Shown here: piece after piece, positions 5,131 through 11,125 of the stretch
How the letters are laid out: every line of letters begins with the position of its first letter
Numbering within the stretch: the stretch's first letter is position 1
Source: Candidatus Dojkabacteria bacterium UBA3081
Lineage (GTDB): Bacteria; Patescibacteriota; Dojkabacteria; SC72
Reading direction: 5' to 3'
NCBI GenBank assembly: GCA_002366615.1
Contig: DFBL01000022.1
Span: forward strand, 1-11,125
Length of the DNA stretch: 11,125 nucleotides
Position numbers and translations under genes: made by a program
The notes under the pieces: generated by a model
Seen by the model: the letters and a program-made list of their open reading frames with translations, nothing else
The model's database searches: none
Told to the model about the DNA's origin: nothing

Positions 5131-6759
5131 TTACCTTTTATTAGCCAAAAGTTGTTTTTGGAGGAGTTTACGTATATCTCTAACCTTTGAGACACTTAAT
5201 TCAATAATGGAGATAGCATCCACAAATATATTACCATCATAGTCATCCTGTTTTTGAAGTCTATCAACATGAGTATCAAAATCCTCTTTAACCATATTGT
5301 ATATCTCTTCCTCTTTCATTTTTATATTGGCTAGGTTCTTTCCATTTGTATTTAATATATTTCTTTCAATATCTCTAAAGAGGTCGATTAATCTATTATG
5401 TATATCAGTTAATCTCTCGATATCTACTTCTCTGTAGGGGATTCCTAATTCATGCATTCTATTAAATACTTTAGAGAAATCTAAACCCAAATCACCAATC
5501 TGTTCAATTGTATTGGATACCTTGATTAGAGTAACAGTACTGTATGCGTTTTTAGGACCTAATCTTAGTTTTGATAGATAAAGGATAGCTTGTGTAATTT
5601 CATCATCTAGGTAGTCATTAAGGGTTTCTAATTTATGTATATTCATCTTGTTAAGATCACTTGGGTTATAGAAGGTAGAGATTGCCAGTTGGTATATCTT
5701 TATAGTGTTTTCAATGGAGTAGGTAATCTCTTTTTTAATATCCTTTATCCTTTCTTTTGCTTTTATTTTCCCTTTTCCATTTTTCTTTAGATACTTTGTT
5801 CTAAAGAGAATCTCTTCTTCATTTCCTTTCACTATTTTAACAATGAACTTTTCGAAAGGTTTAAGGAGAGTTAGAAAGATTACGGTGTTTAAGACATTAA
5901 AAAGGAAGTGAGCTAGAGCTGTTTGTCCCGCTATATCATAGGAAAATATTTTTACCACATACGTAAAGGGAGCTAGAAAGAGCATAAAGAGTAATGAACC
6001 AAAGAGATTGAAAAAGAAGTTAGCAAAGCCTACTCTTTTAGCGTGTAAATTAAGATTTAGGGATGTAGCTAGAGTTGTTATACTAGAGCCTAAATTAGCT
6101 CCTAAAATCATTGGAATGGATACTCCAATTGGTATTAGATTAGCTTTCGCAAGAATGACTATTATTCCCGATGTTATTGAACTTGAGTGGATTACGCTCG
6201 TGACTAAAGCACTTATTACATATGCAATGATTGGATTGGATAGTTGAGAGAAGAATTCAATTAGGTATGGATTTGTTTTAATGGGTTCGATTGCAGATGA
6301 GAGTAAGGATAGCGAAAAAAGTATGAAGCCTAAGAAGAATATTGGTTTACTCAATAGTTTGGCTTTTCTTCCAGATACTCCAAGAACAAATCCTAGTATA
6401 ATGAGTATAGAGGCGAGTAGGGTAGAATCAATTAGGGCTAATTGGGATGTAACGGTTGTTCCTACGTTACTTCCAAATATTATACCTAGACTATTTCTAA
6501 AAGACATTATTCCAGTATTAACCAATATTACAGTTACCATTGTCACTGCTGAGCTAGATTGTATTACTGCACTGGATACTGCTCCAAAGAGTGTACCTAG
6601 ATAGGTATTTTTCACTATTTTAGCAATTCTTGTTCTAAACTTGTCTACTGCTAACTCCTGTAACTCTTTACTAAGGTTATCTATTGCATACAGAAAGAGC
6701 ACGAGAGCAGAGATTAGACCTAAAGCTATTCTTAATCCATCGGAGTTAAAAATTTCCAT
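5131..6759 (-). CDS. Na+/phosphate cotransporter with C-terminal PhoU-like domain
   Basis: The 542-residue protein has two inverted transport repeats. The first carries VIQSSSAVT (QSSSA at 67-71) with GSNVGTT (96-102); the second carries VIHSSSITSG (HSSS at 191-194) with GANLGSS (220-226). These paired QSSS-type motifs mark the Na/Pi cotransporter family (SLC34/NptA-like). Membrane segments fill residues 10-300; a charged linker follows (KKNGKGKIKAKERIKDIKKE), then a helical PhoU-like domain at about 340-530. The expected role is sodium-driven phosphate uptake or efflux with PhoU-type control (family knowledge). It starts 81 nt after tRNA-Tyr and could share that transcript. The only SD-like sequence (AGGA) is too close to the ATG. 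It stands where tRNA-Gly sits in related bacterial clusters. Confidence 0.93.
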   Translation of the reverse strand: MEIFNSDGLRIALGLISALVLFLYAIDNLSKELQELAVDKFRTRIAKIVKNTYLGTLFGAVSSAVIQSSSAVTMVTVILVNTGIMSFRNSLGIIFGSNVGTTVTSQLALIDSTLLASILIILGFVLGVSGRKAKLLSKPIFFLGFILFSLSLLSSAIEPIKTNPYLIEFFSQLSNPIIAYVISALVTSVIHSSSITSGIIVILAKANLIPIGVSIPMILGANLGSSITTLATSLNLNLHAKRVGFANFFFNLFGSLLFMLFLAPFTYVVKIFSYDIAGQTALAHFLFNVLNTVIFLTLLKPFEKFIVKIVKGNEEEILFRTKYLKKNGKGKIKAKERIKDIKKEITYSIENTIKIYQLAISTFYNPSDLNKMNIHKLETLNDYLDDEITQAILYLSKLRLGPKNAYSTVTLIKVSNTIEQIGDLGLDFSKVFNRMHELGIPYREVDIERLTDIHNRLIDLFRDIERNILNTNGKNLANIKMKEEEIYNMVKEDFDTHVDRLQKQDDYDGNIFVDAISIIELSVSKVRDIRKLLQKQLLANKR

Positions 6760-6840
6760 ATCCTAATTTACCATATTTGGGGAGATTAAACAGTATGATT
6801 TTTTCAATAGAGGTTAAGAAGGGTATTAAAAAAGGGAAAA

Positions 6841-6923
6841 TGCAGAGGACTGGACTCGAACCAGTGTATCCCGAAGGAGTCGGATTTACAGTCCGATGCG
6901 TTTGACCACTCCGCCACCTCTGC
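6841..6923 (-). tRNA. tRNA-Tyr (anticodon GUA)
   Basis: This is a class II tRNA on the minus strand. The acceptor GCAGAGG pairs with CCTCTGC, with discriminator A. The anticodon stem TCGGA/TCCGA encloses CTGTAAA (anticodon GTA), the variable arm is long (CTCCTTCGGGATAC), and the T arm is ACTGG-TTCGAGT-CCAGT. CCA is not encoded; a T run follows instead. It lies 5 nt after tRNA-Thr(UGU) and is clearly cotranscribed with it. Confidence 0.97.
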
Positions 6924-6928
6924 ATATT

Positions 6929-7005
6929 TGGAGCCGAAGAAGAGATTCGAACTCTTGACCTACGGTTTACAAAACCGTTGCTCTGACCAACTGAGCTACT
7001 TCGGC
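6929..7005 (-). tRNA. tRNA-Thr (anticodon UGU)
   Basis: On the minus strand the acceptor GCCGAAG pairs with CTTCGGC, followed by discriminator T and an encoded CCA. The D arm is GCTC/GAGC, the anticodon stem ACGGT/ACCGT encloses TTTGTAA (anticodon TGT), and the T arm is AAGAG-TTCGAAT-CTCTT. It is the first gene after the promoter at 7021-7049. Confidence 0.97.
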
Positions 7006-7020
7006 AGTTATACAGCAGCA

Positions 7021-7049
7021 AGTTTAATATATATAGAGAGTATAGTCAA
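7021..7049 (-). promoter_or_regulatory. Promoter of the tRNA-Thr(UGU)-tRNA-Tyr unit
   Basis: On the minus strand TTGACT (7044-7049) is followed after 17 bp by TAAACT (7021-7026). The expected start near 7014 is about 9 nt before the tRNA. The -35 hexamer overlaps the final Ts of the U-tract that ends the upstream structured RNA. An alternative -10 in the ATATAT run cannot be excluded. Confidence 0.55.
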
Positions 7050-7190
7050 CAAAAACGCCCCAGTCGGAGAGGGATCGTAGAGCTCTTCAAATGAAGGTGG
7101 AATTCCTCAACTCAGACCCAAGAGCCTAAGCGATTTTGGATTTCCTTGCTCTTGCTTGTGGAGCTACGAACCTCTATATCCAACTGGGAC
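7048..7190 (-). ncRNA. Structured small RNA, possibly 6S-like
   Basis: On the minus strand a 12-bp closing helix joins the 5' end (GTCCCAGTTGGA, 7179-7190) to the 3' end (TCCGACTGGGGC, 7057-7068) with G-U pairs, and a GTTTTTGTT tract follows. Inside are GAGG/CCTC and TCGTAG/CTACGA helices, then an open region. Within that region CAAGAGC (7148-7154) pairs with GCTCTTG (7119-7125) as an apical arm, and CTTC-ATTT-GAAG forms a small hairpin on the 3' side (7085-7096). A near-consensus promoter lies 5 bp before the 5' end. A long closing stem, a large central bubble with a 3'-side hairpin and an apical arm resemble 6S RNA, which binds RNA polymerase holoenzyme. It lacks SRP RNA, tmRNA and RNase P hallmarks and has no long frame. 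That it is an RNA gene is fairly secure; the class is a guess. Confidence 0.72.
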
Positions 7191-7195
7191 AGTAT

Positions 7196-7224
7196 ATTTT
7201 ACAATAATTTGAGTAGGTAATCAA
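7196..7224 (-). promoter_or_regulatory. Promoter of the structured RNA
   Basis: On the minus strand TTGATT (7219-7224) is followed after 17 bp by TAAAAT (7196-7201). A start at about 7190 coincides with the first base of the closing helix. The promoter begins 11 bp after the stop codon of the M50 protease gene. Confidence 0.65.
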
Positions 7225-7235
7225 AGGGAAGTGTT

Positions 7236-7904
7236 TTAAAAACCAAGCAATGCAAGAATCCATATTAGGGTATTGTTAATAAAGGAGAAGACCCATCTTG
7301 AAAGAGGAGAGAAGGGCAGAATTAGTACCAATATTAATATGAGTGAGTACTTTTCTAATTGTTCCCAATAGTATCTGAGACTCTTAGGAAGAATTGCTCT
7401 TACAATTTTATGGCCATCAAGAGGGGGAATTGGTATAAGGTTAAAAACAGCTAGTGCAACATTTATAGTCGCGAATATGTATAGTAAAAATGCTATAAGT
7501 GATAGAGAGTCTTTAATTAAGAAATGATTTATTAGTGCTGTCAAAAAAGCTAAAAGTAAGTTTGATAGAGGTCCAGCCAGTGCAGTTATTGCGGTATCTC
7601 TTTCTCTGTTGACAAAGTTGTATTCATTAATAGGGACTGGTTTGCTCCAACCGAATCTAAACAAAATCATTGATAATGCTCCAATAGGATCTATATGCTT
7701 AAGAGGGTTAAGTGTCATTCTTCCTTCTGCTTTAGCAGTAGCATCTCCTAGCTTAAAAGCTGAGTATGCATGGGCATATTCATGCACTGTTGATGCTATT
7801 AATATAGAGGGTACTGCTATGAGAATCCACTGTATGAACTCTTGTATTGATGAAAATAGTTGCATATTATGCTTGATAAATAAATTTCTTTTTGATAATA
7901 TCAT
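7236..7904 (-). CDS. M50-family (site-2-protease-like) membrane zinc metalloprotease
   Basis: This is a 222-residue polytopic protein. The zinc site is HEYAH at residues 41-45 inside the first long helix, and the third ligand is D163 in NLIPIPPLDGHKI. Other family marks are GRMTLNPLKHIDPIGAL (61-77), GWSKPVPIN (85-93) and LAGPLSNLLLA (109-119). Such proteases cut substrates within the membrane; this short type has no PDZ domain and its substrates are generally unknown. The first ATG (7904) is given, but the second in-frame ATG at 7865, which yields 209 residues beginning MQLFSSIQEF, places HExxH at the more usual distance from the start and may be the true one. Neither has an SD. It is divergent from rpmB and stands alone, followed by the RNA promoter. 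Confidence 0.93.
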   Translation of the reverse strand: MILSKRNLFIKHNMQLFSSIQEFIQWILIAVPSILIASTVHEYAHAYSAFKLGDATAKAEGRMTLNPLKHIDPIGALSMILFRFGWSKPVPINEYNFVNRERDTAITALAGPLSNLLLAFLTALINHFLIKDSLSLIAFLLYIFATINVALAVFNLIPIPPLDGHKIVRAILPKSLRYYWEQLEKYSLILILVLILPFSPLSRWVFSFINNTLIWILALLGF

Positions 7905-7905
7905 C

Positions 7906-7935
7906 TTGCTTATTAATCTTCAATTATTATAAAAT
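7906..7935. promoter_or_regulatory. Divergent promoter region between the M50 gene and rpmB
   Basis: On the plus strand TTGCTT (7906-7911) precedes TATAAA (7928-7933) by 16 bp. On the minus strand an exact TATAAT occupies 7926-7931 without a good -35. The two -10 elements overlap inside the near-palindrome AATTATTATAAAATAATT. The plus start would be near 7940, leaving only a few bases before the rpmB ATG at 7944. Confidence 0.42.
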
Positions 7936-7943
7936 AATTAAAA

Positions 7944-8159
7944 ATGGCAAAGGTTTGTGAATTGTGTGGAAAATCTACAGTAGCAGGTCAAAGGATTCAA
8001 CATCATCACTCAATAGGGTGGAAGTACAAAGCTCCAAGGAGCAAAAGACAGTTTAAACCCAACCTAAGAAAGCTGAAGGTTGATACTGATGGCAATGTAA
8101 AGAACATATCAATATGTATGAAGTGCTACAAAAAGCTTAGAGCTGAAAGAGGGAAGTAA
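7944..8159 (+). CDS. rpmB: Large ribosomal subunit protein bL28
   Basis: The 71-residue protein starts MAKVCELCGKSTVAGQRIQH and contains APRSKRQFKPNLRKLKV, the RxFxPNL signature of L28, then NISICMKCYKKLRAERGK. Cysteines C5, C8, C58 and C61 form a zinc-binding quartet, as in the Cys-containing form of L28. L28 stabilises 23S rRNA in the large subunit. It is the first gene on the rightward strand and is separated from mreB by 80 nt. No SD precedes the ATG, and the likely promoter is so close that the message may be leaderless. No convincing terminator separates it from mreB. Confidence 0.97.
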   Translation: MAKVCELCGKSTVAGQRIQHHHSIGWKYKAPRSKRQFKPNLRKLKVDTDGNVKNISICMKCYKKLRAERGK

Positions 8160-8198
8160 TCCCGTATATCTTTTTTCCTCGTATCGAGTAAATATTAG

Positions 8199-8207
8199 TG
8201 GTAAAAT
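8199..8207 (+). promoter_or_regulatory. Possible extended -10 promoter for mreB
   Basis: TG-G-TAAAAT (8199-8207) fits an extended -10 element, but no good -35 hexamer lies 16-18 bp upstream. Initiation near 8214 would give a leader of about 26 nt without an SD. Readthrough from rpmB is the alternative. Confidence 0.3.
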
Positions 8208-8239
8208 CATCATATTAAGTAAATGAACACTTTACAGTT

Positions 8240-9295
8240 ATGCCAATATTCAATTCAATTTGGGAAATCTTTACATATGATCTAGGACTAGATCTAGGTA
8301 CTGCAAACTCCATGGTATATCTTAGAGGAGAAGGAATTGTTGTATTTGAGCCTTCTGTTGTTGCTATAGATAAGAGAACAAAACAGGTCTTGGCTGTTGG
8401 ACAGGCTGCTAGGCAAATGATTGGGAGAACACCAGCTAATATAGTTGCTGCAAGGCCCCTAAAGGATGGAGTTATATCGGATTTTGATACAACACAAGCA
8501 ATGATTCACCATTTTATTAAAAGCGCTCATAACAATTACATCAAAGGATTTAAAATACCAAGACCCAGAATTGTTGTTGGAGTACCATCATCTGTAACGG
8601 AGGTAGAAAGACAGGCGGTAATAGATGCTGCAAAAACTGCTGGTGCAAGAGAGGTATTCATTGTAGAAGAGGCAATGGCAGGTGCTATCGGTATCGGGTT
8701 ACCAATAGAGGATGCTTCGGGGAGTATGATTGTTGATATCGGTGGTGGAACTACGGATATCGCTGTACTGTCCTTGGGAGATATTGTAGTAGACAACACT
8801 ATTAGAATAGCGGGAGATGAGATGACTCAAGATATCGTGGACTATGTAAGAGACAAATACAACATATTAATAGGGGAGAGAAGTGCTGAGGATGTTAAAA
8901 TTGAGATAGGTTCTGCTTCTCCACTTAAGCAGGAGAAAGAAGTTGCTCTACAAGGTAGAGATTTGTTAACTGGTTTACCAAAATCCATCAAATTTACAAG
9001 TACAGAGGTTAGAGAAGCTATTATGGTATCACTTTCTCAAATCACAGAAGCTGTTAAAGATGCCATAGAGGATACACCACCAGAATTACTAAAAGATATT
9101 TTCAATGATGGAATATATGTTGCAGGTGGAGGAGCGTTGATAAGAGGGTTGGACAAGTTCTGGAAAGAAGAGCTTAATATGCCTATTAATATTATAAATG
9201 AGCCTATGGCTGCTGTAGCCAAAGGTACTGCAAAGATGTTAGATCATATTGATTTACTGCAAAGAGTACAAAAATCTTGGGAGGAAATTATTTAA
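8240..9295 (+). CDS. mreB: Rod-shape-determining actin homologue MreB
   Basis: The 351-residue protein has the actin/Hsp70 fold motifs. Phosphate loop 1 is DLGTANSMVY at residues 18-27. The stretch PRPRIVVGVPSSVTEVERQAV and the EEAMAGAIGIGLP element come next, phosphate loop 2 is DIGGGTTDIAVLSLG, and the adenosine motif GIYVAGGGALIRGL lies near the C-terminus. MreB filaments guide the elongasome that builds the lateral wall. The N-terminus MPIFNSIWEIF is amphipathic, suited to membrane binding. The length is slightly above the typical 335-350. mreC follows after 15 nt, so this is the head of the mreBCD-mrdA operon. The ATG has no SD. Confidence 0.98.
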   Translation: MPIFNSIWEIFTYDLGLDLGTANSMVYLRGEGIVVFEPSVVAIDKRTKQVLAVGQAARQMIGRTPANIVAARPLKDGVISDFDTTQAMIHHFIKSAHNNYIKGFKIPRPRIVVGVPSSVTEVERQAVIDAAKTAGAREVFIVEEAMAGAIGIGLPIEDASGSMIVDIGGGTTDIAVLSLGDIVVDNTIRIAGDEMTQDIVDYVRDKYNILIGERSAEDVKIEIGSASPLKQEKEVALQGRDLLTGLPKSIKFTSTEVREAIMVSLSQITEAVKDAIEDTPPELLKDIFNDGIYVAGGGALIRGLDKFWKEELNMPINIINEPMAAVAKGTAKMLDHIDLLQRVQKSWEEII

Positions 9296-9310
9296 TATCC
9301 AAACTAGAAA

Positions 9311-10132
9311 ATGAAAGGAAAAACGGTCACAAGGAAATATTCCCACTTCATATACATACCAATTTGTATAGTTGTAATTCTTTTGGGTAAAACATCTTTT
9401 AGAAAGGGTCTAGATACGGCCTTCTCATACGTCTTCAACCCAATATATGTTTTTGCTAACTCTTCGGGAGATTCAATATTAATGTGGTCAAAAGCAGTAA
9501 TGGGGGCATCATCATATATACAAGAGTATGAAGATATGAAGCAGGAAATAGCTAGGTTAAAAGTAGAAAATTCTGAAAAGATATTAGACTATGAAGAGTA
9601 CAAAGCTTTAAAAGAGCAAGAATCTTTCATATACAAGGGTTCTAAATATTTAGAATCTAAAGTTTTGAGATTTGATAAACAAGGAGGCATTATAATTAAT
9701 ATAGGAAGGGATGAGGGGGTGAAGAAAGGAGATGTTGTTGTACTAGGGAAGGCATTTGTAGGAAGAGTGTTTGAGGTTAGTAAGAATAATTCTTTGGTTA
9801 AGCTTCCAACTAACAAAGCAACAAGCTTAGAAGTGATAGTTGTAGATTCGAGTATTGATCTTAATGCAGAGAACAGGATAGATTCTTTTGTAAAGACAAA
9901 GGGTGTTGTAAAAGGTGAAGTAGACAATATCGTTATTGAAAATCTTGGCATAAATGCAGACATTAATGATGGAGACCTAATCCTTATCCAGGATGAAAGG
10001 ATAGGGGATATATTAATATTGGGGACTTTAATTGGTATATCAAAAAACCCTGCCTCTACGTTCAAAGAGGGTTTTGTATCTCCAATATTTGATTATTCTA
10101 ATTTGTTAACAGTTTTTGTAAATATAGAATGA
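9311..10132 (+). CDS. mreC: Rod-shape-determining protein MreC
   Basis: The 273-residue protein has a basic N-terminus, one membrane helix (about residues 12-26, HFIYIPICIVVILLG), a coiled coil at about 65-105 (YIQEYEDMKQEIARLKVENSE) and a beta-rich extracytoplasmic region from about 112. Within the latter, KQGGIIINIGRDEGVKKGDVVV and GKAFVGRVFEVSKNNSLVKL are typical of MreC. MreC bridges MreB to PBP2 and activates it. The order mreB-mreC-mreD confirms the call. It ends in TGA within an ATGA overlap with mreD, which also shows that TGA is a stop here. Confidence 0.95.
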   Translation: MKGKTVTRKYSHFIYIPICIVVILLGKTSFRKGLDTAFSYVFNPIYVFANSSGDSILMWSKAVMGASSYIQEYEDMKQEIARLKVENSEKILDYEEYKALKEQESFIYKGSKYLESKVLRFDKQGGIIINIGRDEGVKKGDVVVLGKAFVGRVFEVSKNNSLVKLPTNKATSLEVIVVDSSIDLNAENRIDSFVKTKGVVKGEVDNIVIENLGINADINDGDLILIQDERIGDILILGTLIGISKNPASTFKEGFVSPIFDYSNLLTVFVNIE

Positions 10133-10629
10133 ATATATTAAAAGTAGTAATTACAATAATTTCTTTCTTTCTTCTTTTCTTTTTTGAAAGCCTTTTGTTA
10201 AAAGTATTTGGGTTTTCACTTTTCATTCTTTTTTCCCTAATTGCTTGGACAAAGGTAAAGGATGTATGGTTTTTTGTATATATCACGCTTTTTGGTGTTT
10301 TAATAGATATTATGTTTTCTACCCATCTGGGAGTACATATATCATCAGTACTTCTATCTATTACACTCTTTGAGCTTCTCTTTCTGATTATTCCTAGAGA
10401 TAGTGGATATAGGTATCTCAATTTTTTCCTTTCCATTTCCATCTACTATATCTTTACCATTACTCTTAACTCTCTTTTGTATGACAGGATTTTTTCTAAT
10501 ATATTGTTAAATGAATTTGTTGTAATCTTTGTAAGAAGTATATTTTCGGTTGGTATTGCGGTTTTAATTGAAAGACTTCTTCTCTTTCTTAGAGATAGTA
10601 AAGGGGAAAGAAGTATAAGATTAAGGTAA
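10129..10629 (+). CDS. mreD: Rod-shape-determining protein MreD
   Basis: This 166-residue, highly hydrophobic protein has about five membrane helices: ILKVVITIISFFLLFFFESL, FSLFILFSLIAW, WFFVYITLFGVLIDIMFST, ISSVLLSITLFELLFLII, and a C-terminal SIFSVGIAVLIERLLLFL. The FGVLIDIMFSTHLGVHI segment resembles the best-conserved MreD region. Sequence conservation is weak in this family, so the call rests on length, topology and position between mreC and PBP2. The start codon overlaps the mreC stop (ATGA), indicating translational coupling. The C-terminal tail is basic. Confidence 0.88.
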   Translation: MNILKVVITIISFFLLFFFESLLLKVFGFSLFILFSLIAWTKVKDVWFFVYITLFGVLIDIMFSTHLGVHISSVLLSITLFELLFLIIPRDSGYRYLNFFLSISIYYIFTITLNSLLYDRIFSNILLNEFVVIFVRSIFSVGIAVLIERLLLFLRDSKGERSIRLR

Positions 10630-10634
10630 AAAGT

Positions 10635-11125
10635 ATGAACAAGATAGTTTTTGATAAAAGATTAGATAAGGAAAAGCTTCATAAACCCATTACTAAGGGT
10701 ATTAAAGTTAAGAAGGTTGATATTAGAACCCAGGTAGTATCTAGGGTTGTTAATAATGGAAATAGTGAGGGAAAGATATCAGGATGGAATTTCATATATG
10801 CATTTGTTCTCTTTGGGGTTGCTTTAGTTTTGCTTACATTTAGTATAGCTAGATTACAAATAATTGAGGGAGAGGAGATGTTAGAGAGATCTGAGCAAAA
10901 TAGGGTGCGAATTACCCCTATTAAAGCGTATAGAGGGGTGATATTTGACTCTAATGGTGAAAAACTTGTTGAGAATATACCCTCGATGAATGTATATATA
11001 TCGCTTGAGCCCTTCTTTGATAAAAACAAAGACTTAAATAATGCTAAAGTTGAAAAGACCTTAGATACCCTAGGGGGTATATTAGGGGATAAGTGGAAGA
11101 TGAAAGAGGCACTTGGAATTGAGTA
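10635..11125 (+). CDS. mrdA: Penicillin-binding protein 2, N-terminal part
   Basis: 163 codons run to the right edge without a stop. A basic cytoplasmic N-terminus of about 50 residues precedes one membrane helix (about 51-72, WNFIYAFVLFGVALVLLTFS). Then comes the class B PBP entry motif, in which RLQIIEGE is followed by SEQNRVR, and AYRGVIFDSNGEKLVENIPS (99-118) matches the RG-I-DRNG signature. The transpeptidase domain with the catalytic serine is outside the window. Position after mreBCD points to PBP2, the elongation transpeptidase, rather than the division enzyme FtsI. The cytoplasmic tail is longer than the 10-20 residues usual in E. coli PBP2. AAGG 9 nt before the ATG may be a weak SD. 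It follows mreD by 5 nt. Confidence 0.92.
   Translation, partial: MNKIVFDKRLDKEKLHKPITKGIKVKKVDIRTQVVSRVVNNGNSEGKISGWNFIYAFVLFGVALVLLTFSIARLQIIEGEEMLERSEQNRVRITPIKAYRGVIFDSNGEKLVENIPSMNVYISLEPFFDKNKDLNNAKVEKTLDTLGGILGDKWKMKEALGIE

Noticed and set aside
6746..7021. Minus-strand open frame of 91 residues
   Set aside because: It runs straight through tRNA-Thr(UGU) and tRNA-Tyr; the translated stretches are tRNA sequence.
7048..7190. Identification of the structured RNA as SRP RNA, tmRNA or RNase P RNA
   Set aside because: The GGAAGGAAGCAGC-type SRP loop, the tRNA-like ends of tmRNA and the length and core of RNase P RNA are all absent.
8145..8176. Weak hairpin GGGA/TCCC followed by TTTTTT after rpmB
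   Set aside because: The stem is only 4 bp and is separated from the T run by about 7 nt, so it is unlikely to terminate transcription.
9589..10065. Minus-strand open frame of 158 residues
   Set aside because: Antisense shadow of mreC; no start signal or recognisable domain.
1..11125. Alternative genetic code with TGA recoded
   Set aside because: All long frames read through without in-frame TGA, and mreC ends at a TGA precisely overlapping the mreD start.
1..11125. CRISPR arrays, insertion sequences, phage or toxin-antitoxin genes
   Set aside because: No spaced direct repeats, terminal inverted repeats with a transposase, or such genes are visible.

Overview
The window reads as a compact, AT-rich bacterial chromosome segment. 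It uses the standard code: TGA serves as a stop (mreC ends in TGA) and no long frame needs recoding. Gaps are short, ribosomal proteins are small, Shine-Dalgarno (SD) sequences are almost absent, and a minimal zinc-binding L28 sits beside a complete mreBCD-PBP2 set. Together these suggest a walled, small-genome bacterium, most likely of the Candidate Phyla Radiation (Patescibacteria). That placement is inference; I cannot name the lineage. No phage, insertion sequence or CRISPR signal is visible.

Layout. Positions 1-7904 are transcribed leftwards (minus strand). Reading in that direction from the right: an M50 membrane metalloprotease gene; a free-standing structured RNA of about 143 nt with its own promoter and a U-tract end (possibly a 6S-like RNA); tRNA-Thr(UGU) and tRNA-Tyr; a Na+/phosphate symporter-PhoU fusion; tRNA-Thr(GGU); then a translation/transcription/secretion operon rpmG - tRNA-Trp - secE - nusG - rplK - rplA that ends at an intrinsic terminator. 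Next come an unrecognised 76-residue gene with its own consensus promoter and a strong SD, a three-way-junction inverted repeat, a new promoter, and rplJ-rplL ending at a terminator. rpoBC does not follow. Instead there is a separate unit with its own promoter: a seven-helix membrane protein and an ATP-grasp ligase running off the left edge. These resemble the 7TM-transglutaminase / alpha-L-glutamate-ligase-like systems of other bacteria.

Positions 7944-11125 are transcribed rightwards: rpmB (L28), then the cell-shape operon mreB-mreC-mreD-mrdA (PBP2, cut by the right edge). The genes of this operon are tightly packed, and mreC/mreD overlap by 4 nt.

The housekeeping logic is familiar. The tRNA-Thr-Tyr-(Gly)-Thr-(tuf)-rpmG-Trp-secE-nusG-rplKAJL order is a known bacterial arrangement; here it has lost tRNA-Gly and tuf and gained a phosphate transporter between tRNA-Tyr and tRNA-Thr. 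Several promoters have near-consensus -35/-10 hexamers spaced 16-18 bp. Most reading frames have no SD, so transcription signals look strong while translation initiation signals look weak or non-canonical. The parts most worth following up are the unknown SD-bearing gene inside the ribosomal cluster, the structured RNA at 7048-7190, the inverted repeat before rplJ, and the 7TM/ATP-grasp pair.
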